NCBI RefSeq assembly: GCF_003971195.1
Contig: NZ_CP034593.1
Span: 1,426,001 to 1,490,000 of the forward strand
DNA length: 64,000 bases
Direction: 5' to 3'
From: Flaviflexus ciconiae
GTDB taxonomy: Bacteria; Actinomycetota; Actinomycetes; Actinomycetales; Actinomycetaceae
Part shown: one piece after another, positions 8,952 to 17,039 of the stretch
How positions within the stretch are numbered: the first letter of the stretch is position 1
How the letters are laid out: each line of letters starts with the position of its first letter
Made by a program: the position numbers and the translations under genes
Notes under the pieces: model-generated
Database searches by the model: none
Told to the model about the DNA's origin: nothing
The model's input: only the letters and a program-made list of their open reading frames with translations

Positions 8952-10634
8952 TTAGTCGCGCGTGAGCTTGCGGTAGGTCACGGCGCTGGGGCGTGCCGCC
9001 TCGGCACCAAGACGCTCAACCTTGTTCTTCTCGTACGAGTCGAAGTTACCTTCGAACCAGTACCAGTTGGCCGGGTTCTCCTCGGTGCCTTCGTAGGCGA
9101 GGATGTGGGTGGCGACGCGGTCCAGGAACCAGCGGTCATGAGTGACGACAACGGCGCAGCCGGGGAACTCAAGAAGAGCGTTTTCGAGCGAACCGAGTGT
9201 TTCCACATCGAGGTCGTTCGTCGGCTCATCGAGGAGCAGCAGGTTGCCGCCCTGCTTGAGGGTCAGCGCAAGGTTCAGACGGTTGCGCTCACCACCGGAA
9301 AGAACTCCCGCCGGCTTCTGCTGGTCCGCACCCTTGAATCCAAAGGCGGACACGTAGGCGCGGGACGGCATCTCAACCTTGCCGACCTGAATGTAGTCGA
9401 GTCCGTCCGACACGACCTCCCACAGGGTCTTGTCGGGGTCGATACCGGCGCGGGTCTGGTCGACGTACGAGATCTCGACGGTCTCGCCAACCTTCAGCTC
9501 ACCGGCGTCGAGCGGCTCAAGACCGACGATGGTCTTGAACAGGGTTGTCTTACCAACACCGTTCGGGCCAATGACACCGACGATGCCGTTGCGGGGAAGC
9601 GAGAACGACAGGCCGTCGATGAGAACGCGATCGTCGAAGCCCTTCTTCAGGTTCTTGGCTTCGATAACAACGTTGCCGAGGCGCGGGCCGGGCGGGATCT
9701 GGATTTCTTCGAAATCCAGCTTCCTGGTCTGCTCGGCTTCCGCCGCCATCTCCTCGTACCGATCGAGACGCGCCTTCGACTTGGCCTGACGGCCCTTCGC
9801 CGACGAACGAACCCATTCGAGTTCTTCCTTCAGGCGCTTTTGAAGCTTGGCGTCCTTCTTACCCTGGACGGTGATGCGTTCCTGCTTCTTCTCGAGGTAG
9901 GTCGAGTAGTTGCCCTCGTACGGGTAGAGGCGACCGCGGTCGACCTCAGCAATCCACTCGGCAACGTGATCGAGGAAGTACCTATCGTGCGTGACCGCAA
10001 TTACGGCGCCGGGGTACTTCGCAAGGTGCTGCTCGAGCCAGAGCACCGACTCGGCATCGAGGTGGTTCGTGGGCTCATCGAGGAGGAGCAGGTCGGGCTG
10101 CTCCAGGAGGAGCTTGCACAGTGCGACGCGGCGTCGCTCACCGCCCGACAGGTGGGTGACGGGCGAATCGGCGGGCGGGCACTGGAGTGCGTCCATGGCC
10201 TGCTGAAGCTGCGAGTCGAGATCCCACGCGTTGGCGGCGTCAATGTCGGTCTGGAGCTTACCCATCTCTTCCATGAGGGCGTCGAAGTCGGCGTCGGGAT
10301 TACCCATCTCCTCGCCGATTTCATTGAAGCGGTTGACCTTGGCAAGGATGTCGGCGACACCCTCCTGAACGTTGCCGAGGACCGTCTTTTCCTCGTTGAG
10401 CGGCGGCTCCTGAAGGAGGATTCCCACCGTATATCCCGGGGTGAGCCGGGCCTCGCCGTTGGACGGTGTATCCATCCCGGCCATGATCTTGAGGATCGTC
10501 GACTTACCGGCACCGTTCGGGCCGACCATACCGATCTTTGCACCCGGCAGGAATGCCATGGTGACGTCGTCAAGGATCAGCTTGTCGCCGATCTTCTTGC
10601 GGGCTCGGACCATCGAGTAAATGTACTCAGCCAC
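8952..10634 (-). CDS. ettA: ABC-F ATPase EttA, energy-dependent translational throttle
   Basis: The 560-residue protein carries two ABC ATPase domains and no membrane segment, as in the ribosome-associated ABC-F family. Walker A sites are GPNGAGKS near residue 38 and GPNGVGKT in the second half; each domain has an LSGGE signature. The charged linker between the domains, around KKQERITVQGKKDAK, is the P-site tRNA interaction region. EttA binds the ribosomal E site and gates the first steps of elongation according to ATP level. Order with the small SSB gene upstream matches Rv2477c/Rv2478c in mycobacteria. The assignment to EttA over other ABC-F members rests on overall likeness. Confidence 0.94.
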   Translation of the reverse strand: MAEYIYSMVRARKKIGDKLILDDVTMAFLPGAKIGMVGPNGAGKSTILKIMAGMDTPSNGEARLTPGYTVGILLQEPPLNEEKTVLGNVQEGVADILAKVNRFNEIGEEMGNPDADFDALMEEMGKLQTDIDAANAWDLDSQLQQAMDALQCPPADSPVTHLSGGERRRVALCKLLLEQPDLLLLDEPTNHLDAESVLWLEQHLAKYPGAVIAVTHDRYFLDHVAEWIAEVDRGRLYPYEGNYSTYLEKKQERITVQGKKDAKLQKRLKEELEWVRSSAKGRQAKSKARLDRYEEMAAEAEQTRKLDFEEIQIPPGPRLGNVVIEAKNLKKGFDDRVLIDGLSFSLPRNGIVGVIGPNGVGKTTLFKTIVGLEPLDAGELKVGETVEISYVDQTRAGIDPDKTLWEVVSDGLDYIQVGKVEMPSRAYVSAFGFKGADQQKPAGVLSGGERNRLNLALTLKQGGNLLLLDEPTNDLDVETLGSLENALLEFPGCAVVVTHDRWFLDRVATHILAYEGTEENPANWYWFEGNFDSYEKNKVERLGAEAARPSAVTYRKLTRD

Positions 10635-10684
10635 TGTTCTCCCTTGTGTTTAAGAAGCTTTCCTCCACAAGGTTACCGCAGGCG

Positions 10685-11074
10685 TCACGAAGCGGGTGAC
10701 TCCTCCGCCGCAAGCGGACCCCTCACATATTCGGCAGTTCCGCGTCCGATCTCGATTCCCACCGAATCGGCTTTGATGACGAGGACCGTGCGGGACTGCG
10801 TCGGATCGTCGCGCAACTGATACGTGTCCGTCTCGAACCTGCCGCGCACGAGAACCGGGGTTCCCTTCGTGACAGACAACGCGCAGTTTCTCGCCAGTTC
10901 CCCGTAGGTCTTAACCGTGAACCACTCGGTCACGGGCTCCCGGTTCTCCACCGGGCCCCTCATTGAGGATGATCCCACCCGGAAATAGCAGTACGGGGTC
11001 CTTCCGTCGCTTTCAATGAGGGCAGCATCTGCACCGGCAAATCCTCTGATCGACACATTAATTTCGTTGTTCAT
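10685..11074 (-). CDS. Single-stranded DNA-binding protein, short paralogue
   Basis: The 129-residue product has a single OB fold of SSB type, with TEWFTVKTYGELARN and GTPVLVRGRFETDTY as the core strands. It lacks the long glycine-rich linker and the acidic DDDIPF-like tip that recruit partner proteins in the main SSB, so it is probably the second actinobacterial SSB rather than the replication protein. The start at 11074 follows AAGGAGG; a longer frame reaching 11236 would overlap the ftsH end and has no such signal. It lies upstream of ettA, as in the Rv2478c-Rv2477c pair. Confidence 0.85.
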   Translation of the reverse strand: MNNEINVSIRGFAGADAALIESDGRTPYCYFRVGSSSMRGPVENREPVTEWFTVKTYGELARNCALSVTKGTPVLVRGRFETDTYQLRDDPTQSRTVLVIKADSVGIEIGRGTAEYVRGPLAAEESPAS

Positions 11075-11129
11075 TCGTGCCTCCTTGTCAGTGCCAGAAA
11101 ACCATCGAAGCGCGAGTGACACAGACGGC

Positions 11130-11155
11130 GGAAGCCCCTCCGGGGAGGGGCTTCC
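11130..11155 (-). terminator. Hairpin after the ftsH-like gene
   Basis: A GGAAGCCCCTCC / GGAGGGGCTTCC inverted repeat lies between the ftsH-like stop and the ssb start. No T run is visible, so efficiency as a terminator is uncertain. Confidence 0.5.
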
Positions 11156-11216
11156 TGGCCACATTGTCTGTGGACGATGTCTGTCAGAGCAGTAGATGAG
11201 CCACCGGGTTTGACAG

Positions 11217-13172
11217 TTAGTGCTCGGTGGTGTCACCGTCCTGCGCGGCCGGGTCAGCGTCTGTAGCTGGGTTTACAGCAAGATCCTTCTCGTGGCCGGG
11301 CGAGCCGGGGATGGCACCAACCATGAGGGGGCGGGCCGGGATCGGCTGGACACCGGCGGCCTCGTACGACTGTGCCTCGTCAAGCGTCTCGTGCTCCATG
11401 AGAGCTTCGACGATCGAGTCGAGTTTGTCGCGGTTCTCTCGCAGGAGGGTGCGGGCACGGTCGAGGCATTCGTTGATGAGGGACCGGACTTCCCGGTCGA
11501 CGAGTCCGAGAACCTCTTCGGAAGCGCCCTGCTGGCGAGCATCGCCCTCCGACGGGTACACCTGGACCGGGCCAAGCGTCGGGGACATGCCCCAGCGACC
11601 AACCATGTTGCGAGCAATATTCGTGACCTGCTCAAGGTCCGATTCGGCACCGGTTGTCATGACACCAAAGACTTCGAGTTCGGCGGCCATGCCGCCCAGG
11701 GCGCCAACGATCCTGCCTTTGAGGTAGTCGACGTCGTAACCGTAGCGATCCGATTCCGGTGTCGACAGGGTAACGCCGAGGGCGCGGCCGCGCGGGATGA
11801 TCGAGATCTTGCGAACCTGATCCGCGCCCGGTTGAAGCATGCCGAGGAGTGCGTGGCCTGCCACGTGGTAGGCGGTCCGTAGCTTCTCTTCTTCCGGCAT
11901 GACAATCGCACGTTCGCTACCGAGCTGGACCTTCTCCAGGGCAATAGCGAAGTCGCGCGATGTAATCGCGGGAGCACGCTTTTCGGCCGCGAGGATCGCG
12001 GCTTCGTTAGCGAGGTTGGCAAGATCCGCACCGGTCATTCCCGGCGTGGTCTTCGCTACCGCCATAAGGTCCACGTCCTGCGCAAGGGGCTTGTTCCTCG
12101 TGTGGACCTTGAGGATCTGCTCGCGTCCACCGGCATCGGGGGCGGACACGGTGATCTTGCGGTCAAACCGGCCGGCGCGCGTGAGCGCCGGGTCTAACAC
12201 ATCGGAACGGTTCGTCGCCGCAATAACAACAACGCCTTCGGCTCCCGTGAAGCCATCCATTTCCGTGAGGATCTGGTTGAGGGTCTGCTCCTGCTCGGAG
12301 TTGGATCCCATGGCCCGCGAACTGGACCGAGCACGGCCGATCGTGTCGATCTCGTCGATGAAGATAATGGCGGGGGCAACCTTGCGGGCCTCGGTGAAGA
12401 GCTCGCGAACACGGGATGCACCGACGCCAACAATCATTTCAATAAACTCGGATGCCGAGGCGGAGAAGAACGGCACTCCTGCTTCACCCGCCGTGGCGCG
12501 GGCAATCAGGGTCTTGCCGGTGCCGGGCTGGCCTTCGAGCAGTACACCCTTCGGGAGCTTCGCGCCCAGCTTCGTATAGCGCTCGGGCTCTTTGAGGAAG
12601 GACACAACCTGCTGAAGCTCAGACTTAACCTCGTCAATACCGGCCACGTCGTCAAAGTTGACGCGAACATCCTCGGCTTCGACGGGCTTCACCTTCTTGG
12701 AGCCCATCATGCCGCCCATGTTCTTCGCCTGCCTGCGGAAGATCCATACCCAGAAGAGAATGATGAGAAGAATCGGTAAGAACGAGAAGAACAGGTTGAC
12801 GAGCGTGCCGCGCTCTTGAACAATCGGTGAGGCCGACACGATAGTGCCTTCCTCATCCAGAGCTGTCAGCAGGTCATCCTGGGCAAACGTGGGACGTTCA
12901 GTCTTGAACTGCGTGTAGGTCGCATCCTCAATATCGGGATGCTCAGCTTCTTCGATCAGGGTTCCCTCAATGGTTTCCCCGCGGGAGAACACCTCCTCCA
13001 CGTTGCCCTCTTCAACCTGGACAGAGAACTCCGTGTAAGAAACCGTCGCAGTTTGGGAGGCAGCATCGTCTTGAAGACTGAAAAGCAGGAAAAGAACGAG
13101 CCAGCCGCCCGCCATCCACGCAAGAATCCTGCCCCACTTCGGCGGAGGTGGTTCGGTACCCTCCGGAAGCAA
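11217..13172 (-). CDS. ftsH: FtsH-like AAA protein with altered protease and pore residues
   Basis: The 651-residue protein has the FtsH layout: two membrane segments (about 21-33 and 126-145) around an external domain, an AAA module and an M41 domain. ATPase residues look intact: Walker A GQPGTGKT at 214-221, Walker B FIDEID at 271-276, and arginines in RAGRFDR. The protease motif is HVAGH (436-440) where active enzymes have HEAGH, so the catalytic Glu is Val437; both zinc histidines and Asp512 remain. The pore motif reads MIVG with Ile247 in place of the usual Phe. It may therefore be an ATP-driven pseudoprotease paralogue. The start is uncertain: TTG at 13172 lies just after an in-frame TAA, and ATG at residue 20 is an alternative. 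Confidence 0.88.
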   Translation of the reverse strand: MLPEGTEPPPPKWGRILAWMAGGWLVLFLLFSLQDDAASQTATVSYTEFSVQVEEGNVEEVFSRGETIEGTLIEEAEHPDIEDATYTQFKTERPTFAQDDLLTALDEEGTIVSASPIVQERGTLVNLFFSFLPILLIILFWVWIFRRQAKNMGGMMGSKKVKPVEAEDVRVNFDDVAGIDEVKSELQQVVSFLKEPERYTKLGAKLPKGVLLEGQPGTGKTLIARATAGEAGVPFFSASASEFIEMIVGVGASRVRELFTEARKVAPAIIFIDEIDTIGRARSSSRAMGSNSEQEQTLNQILTEMDGFTGAEGVVVIAATNRSDVLDPALTRAGRFDRKITVSAPDAGGREQILKVHTRNKPLAQDVDLMAVAKTTPGMTGADLANLANEAAILAAEKRAPAITSRDFAIALEKVQLGSERAIVMPEEEKLRTAYHVAGHALLGMLQPGADQVRKISIIPRGRALGVTLSTPESDRYGYDVDYLKGRIVGALGGMAAELEVFGVMTTGAESDLEQVTNIARNMVGRWGMSPTLGPVQVYPSEGDARQQGASEEVLGLVDREVRSLINECLDRARTLLRENRDKLDSIVEALMEHETLDEAQSYEAAGVQPIPARPLMVGAIPGSPGHEKDLAVNPATDADPAAQDGDTTEH

Positions 13173-13431
13173 ACCTTATGTGCGCCAGGGCTTCAGATCC
13201 TCTTCCCTGCCATTGCCGCGTTTTGCGCTTGATCCACCCACGGCATCGTTCCGACCATCGTCGTCACGGACCGGATCCTTTTCTGCCACGGCCGCCACCT
13301 CCGCTTTCTCGTTATTCGCTGTTCACTGGCGGGCCCGTTGCTGGCCTCCTGTTCTTTATTTTCATCGAAAATGAAATTAATTGAACACTATTTACACTCT
13401 GGGCAAATTCAACGCCCAGGAAACGTACAGA

Positions 13432-13462
13432 AAGGGCCGCAAGCGCATTGCTTGCGGCCCTT
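13432..13462 (-). terminator. Hairpin after the nhaC-like gene
   Basis: A perfect 13-bp inverted repeat (13432-13444 with 13450-13462) has a 5-base loop. It lies just downstream of the antiporter stop on the minus strand. The rest of the gap up to the ftsH-like gene, about 260 bases, shows no gene. Confidence 0.7.
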
Positions 13463-13498
13463 CGAAGGGAAGTTTACGCCTCTTAGCGACGCTGGATG

Positions 13499-15127
13499 TT
13501 ACGAGCCCTTGGGGTTTGTTTCAACGTGTTGGTCAGACACCCGGTCAGCACCGGACGCGGCGATAGAAGCGCTATCAAACTCCGCCCCGGTCCTATCTCG
13601 AGCTTCTCCCAGAACGCCATCTCGCTTTCGAGTGAAGCGGGCAATGAGAACGAAGGCGGCGATCATGAGGACGACACCGAGGATCACGGTGTAGGGGCTG
13701 GCGGTGAAGCCCGCGATGATGAACATGACGAGGACGATCGAGCCGTTCGTCAGCGCATACGGGAGCTGCGTCTTCACGTGGTCGATATGATCGGAGCCGG
13801 CGCCGGTCGAGGCGAGGATCGTCGAGTCGGAGATCGGCGAACAGTGGTCACCGCAGATGGCTCCGGAGAGTACCGCACCGATGGAGACCAGCATTGGGGC
13901 ATCGAGTCCAAGTGCGATCGGGATCGCCAGCGGAATCATGACCGCGAAGGTCCCCCATGAGGTGCCGGTTGCGAAGGACATGAGGGCGGCGGAGATGAAG
14001 ATCAGAGCCGGAATGATACTCCCGGGAACGTTACCCTGGAGCATTTCCACAATGAAGTTCGCGGTTCCCATCTCCGTCAGCACGGAACCGAGGCTCCACG
14101 CAAGGATGAGGATCATGACGACGTTGATCATCTTCTCCATGCCCTTCACGTAGGTGGAGATGATCGCACCGATCTTGTTCACCTTGAAGGCAAGCATGAG
14201 GACAACGAGAGTGATCGCGGCAAACAGGTAGGCCGTGGAGAGAGCCGCACGGAAGTCGCCACCGGCAACCTGCTCGCCGGGGAAACCCATGGTACCAAGA
14301 ATGCCGAAGAGCGTAATGAACAGGACGGCAAGCGGCAGCCAAATAACGATTGCGCGGCTGGGCTTCTGCACCTCTTCCGCAACTACCGTATTCTCGCCAC
14401 GCATCGGAGTCGAGTCAGGCCAGTAACGCTGACCGGTCTCGAGCACGCGGCGCTCGGCCTTGCGCATCGGGCCAAAGTCAGCTTTGAAGAAAATAACCAC
14501 CGGAACCGAAATAACGGTGAGGATCGCGTACATCTGGAACGGAATCACCTGAACGAAGGTGTCGAACTCCGACGCTTCGATACCCTCGTTCTCAAACGCA
14601 TCAGCAATCAGACCCATGATGTAGATTCCCCAGCCAATGAAGGGAATGAGAACCGCGACGGGCGACATCATCGAGTCGAGGATCCACGCAAGCTTCTCGC
14701 GCGAGGACCTAACCTTGTCGAAGATCTTCTCGAAGATCGGGCCCAGAATCAGGGGCGTGCCGAGGTCGGAGAAGAAGATCGCAATACCACCGAGCCACAC
14801 GGAGAACTGCGCCCTCGCGCGGGTCGTGATGAACTTCGTCGTGCTCTTCGCGAGCGCAGCTCCGCCACCGGATCGCTCAACAAGCGCGACGAAACCACCG
14901 ATAAAGAACAGGAGTACAACGACACCCGCGTTGTAGCTGTCAGTCGCCTGAGCGACAAGATAATCCGTGAACATCGACAGGCTCGTGTCAACCGGATTAC
15001 CGCCAACAATAATAAGGATGCCGACGAAGACCGCCACGCCCAGAGAAATCACAACATTGCGGAAGGCAATGGAGAGTCCAATGGCGAGAATCGGGGGTAT
15101 GAGCGAAATTATGCCCATGTGGTCCAT
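13499..15127 (-). CDS. NhaC-family Na+/H+ antiporter
   Basis: This 542-residue integral membrane protein has about 11-12 hydrophobic segments and belongs to the ion-transporter superfamily that includes NhaC. The segment CGDHCSPISDSTILAS in the C-terminal half is the family signature, and an equivalent FFSDLGTPLI occurs in the first half. It probably exchanges sodium for protons, although some members exchange malate/lactate or lysine. GAGGG lies 7 bases before the ATG at 15127. It stands alone between hairpins. The hydrophilic C-terminal tail of about 35 residues is not conserved in a way I can recognise. Confidence 0.87.
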   Translation of the reverse strand: MDHMGIISLIPPILAIGLSIAFRNVVISLGVAVFVGILIIVGGNPVDTSLSMFTDYLVAQATDSYNAGVVVLLFFIGGFVALVERSGGGAALAKSTTKFITTRARAQFSVWLGGIAIFFSDLGTPLILGPIFEKIFDKVRSSREKLAWILDSMMSPVAVLIPFIGWGIYIMGLIADAFENEGIEASEFDTFVQVIPFQMYAILTVISVPVVIFFKADFGPMRKAERRVLETGQRYWPDSTPMRGENTVVAEEVQKPSRAIVIWLPLAVLFITLFGILGTMGFPGEQVAGGDFRAALSTAYLFAAITLVVLMLAFKVNKIGAIISTYVKGMEKMINVVMILILAWSLGSVLTEMGTANFIVEMLQGNVPGSIIPALIFISAALMSFATGTSWGTFAVMIPLAIPIALGLDAPMLVSIGAVLSGAICGDHCSPISDSTILASTGAGSDHIDHVKTQLPYALTNGSIVLVMFIIAGFTASPYTVILGVVLMIAAFVLIARFTRKRDGVLGEARDRTGAEFDSASIAASGADRVSDQHVETNPKGS

Positions 15128-15476
15128 GATGATCCCTCTGGTAGATCGAATACTTATTCAGTAAGGGTAATACTGTTCGAAAGCTTTTCAGACTTCGGCG
15201 AGGTTGATTTGGCCCACCTTAGAGAGACAATTCCGCCTTATCACCCTTCGCTCAACCAGAGAGATTATGCAGAACCATGTTCAAAATACGTAGCAATCAC
15301 CAGCTAAATGTATATGGCAGCCGCAGACTCTCCCGAGCAAATTGTCGGCACCACGACCGATTCCAGATTTTCTTTCCATGAGCAACATCACCAGCATGCT
15401 GGCCAAGCTATGCAGGGCAGTTGCGAATCTTTCATGCCGACTGCCACTTCGCATAGCCACTCAGTGCGCACAAGAC
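15128..15476. other. Intergenic stretch without a recognised gene
   Basis: This is the upstream region of the nhaC-like gene and is visibly more AT-rich than the genes around it. I see no convincing coding frame or RNA gene; it probably holds the antiporter promoter. Confidence 0.5.
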
Positions 15477-15504
15477 GCTGGGTCCCTCCGAAGAGGGACC
15501 CAGC
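15477..15504 (-). terminator. Hairpin after the dynamin-like operon
   Basis: A 12-bp perfect stem (15477-15488 with 15493-15504) has a CGAA loop and lies about 70 bases past the stop of the second GTPase gene. Confidence 0.7.
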
Positions 15505-15575
15505 AGTGCGTGGCGCTATAAGTGCGGGGACGCTTCAGAAGAAGTAAGCGTTCCGGATGGCCATTTCCCCTGTCG

Positions 15576-17039
15576 CTACTCGCTGGCCTTCTCGAGCGCC
15601 TCACGGGTGCGCCGGTGGCGGGAGAGGACGTCCTGCGCAGGCTCGGCAAGGTTCTCGTGAAGAACTGCATGAATCTCGGTGTCGACCTGCTTCTCGTAGC
15701 GGTCGGCGGCGCGCTTTGCAGCTGATCGTCTGACGGAGCCAGCCATGAAGAACGCCCAGAGTCCAACCAGCACCAGGATTCCAGCGAGGATCCAGTTGCC
15801 CATGGCTTCCGCGAACGGGAATCCAGCACCGAGTGCAGTGGCCACCCCAAAACCAACACCGGCGAGCATGAGGAGGATGCCGAGGCCGAGGAGAATGCCA
15901 GCGTTCTGCGCCGACGGCTTGGTGAGCGGCACCGAGGTCACCGCATCGTTCACGCGGCGGCGGAGCCGCTCGGGGCCGGCTACCTCATCCGTCAATGTCT
16001 TTGCCCATGTAACGGGCAGGCCCCTCTTGGCGGAGTCGAGCCAGCCGTCCCGGATTGCGTCCACTGTGGAGGTGGCGGGCTGTTCCGGTTTGGCGAGGGC
16101 GTGCTGACGCCACGACTCTCCCGATTCGCGTAGCGAATCACCGACGGCCCGGATTCCGGCGGCACGTGACAGCTGCTGGGTGATCGGTTCGAGGCTCTCA
16201 TCCGTCACGTCAGCTTCTGAGGAACCAACGGAGCTGAGGAGTCTGTTCGCGATTGCGCTAATTTCCGCCGAGGCTGTCACCGCGTTGATCGACGGCTTGG
16301 AGACGGCAGCGGCAATGTGGATCTTCAGCTCGTCGATTCCCTGATTCTCAAGAGCGGACGCGCTAATAACGGGAACGCCATCCAGTCCATCTTGCTTAAG
16401 GACGTCCTTAACGTCTTCCACAATGCGGTCACGCTGATCAAAAGGAACCGTGTCGATCTGGTTGAGGACAACGACCATGGAATCCTGGCGTCGCTCCAGC
16501 CCCTTGAGGTATCCGGCGTGGAGTGCCTGGTCGGCATACTTTTGGGGATCGAGAACCCAGACCAGGAGGTCAACGAGTGGCATAAGCTGCGAGACCTGGA
16601 CGGAGTGGGCAACAGCGACCGAGTCGTGGTCCGGCAGATCAAGCAGGACGAGGCCCTCGAACTCCGGTTCCTCATCGGTCAGGATTGAGGCCTTACGGAT
16701 CCTGCGATCCTCGTCGACACCAAGGAAGTCCAGCATCGCGCTCGCATCCCCGCCCCACGTGCACGCGGTCGCACGTTCTGTGGTGGGGCGGAGTTCACCC
16801 GAGTCCGCGAAGTCGAGATTGCTGATCGCATTGAAGGTCGTCGACTTACCGGAACCCGTTCCACCAACGAGGGCTACAACGGTGAGGTCGATACCGAGAT
16901 CCATGCGACGGCGAACGGCGGTAATGTCCTCCCGAGCGCGAGCCAGCTGGAACGGTTCGAAGTGTCCCTTCCCGAGTTCAAGGCCCTCGCCGATGGCCTC
17001 AAGCTTGGCGTCGACACTGTCGACCATGATGTCGTTCAT
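15576..17039 (-). CDS. Dynamin-like/YfjP-type GTPase with two membrane segments
   Basis: The 487-residue protein has an N-terminal GTPase domain: P-loop GGTGSGKS near residue 60, G3 DLPDHDS, and G4 NQID. A helical region and then two hydrophobic segments (about 375-395 and 412-435) follow, so it is membrane-anchored. This matches actinobacterial dynamin-like GTPases that occur as tandem pairs, such as DynA/DynB of Streptomyces, which stabilise sporulation septa. The ATG at 17039 overlaps the TGA of the upstream GTPase gene (ATGA) and is preceded by GGAGAAAG. Function in membrane remodelling is inferred from the family. Confidence 0.82.
   Translation of the reverse strand: MNDIMVDSVDAKLEAIGEGLELGKGHFEPFQLARAREDITAVRRRMDLGIDLTVVALVGGTGSGKSTTFNAISNLDFADSGELRPTTERATACTWGGDASAMLDFLGVDEDRRIRKASILTDEEPEFEGLVLLDLPDHDSVAVAHSVQVSQLMPLVDLLVWVLDPQKYADQALHAGYLKGLERRQDSMVVVLNQIDTVPFDQRDRIVEDVKDVLKQDGLDGVPVISASALENQGIDELKIHIAAAVSKPSINAVTASAEISAIANRLLSSVGSSEADVTDESLEPITQQLSRAAGIRAVGDSLRESGESWRQHALAKPEQPATSTVDAIRDGWLDSAKRGLPVTWAKTLTDEVAGPERLRRRVNDAVTSVPLTKPSAQNAGILLGLGILLMLAGVGFGVATALGAGFPFAEAMGNWILAGILVLVGLWAFFMAGSVRRSAAKRAADRYEKQVDTEIHAVLHENLAEPAQDVLSRHRRTREALEKASE

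Noticed and set aside
7947..10820. A 957-codon plus-strand open frame across tesB and the antisense of ettA
   Set aside because: It overlaps two well-supported genes, its translation is Ser/Arg/Pro-rich or mirrors the antisense of ettA, and long antisense frames are common in GC-rich DNA.
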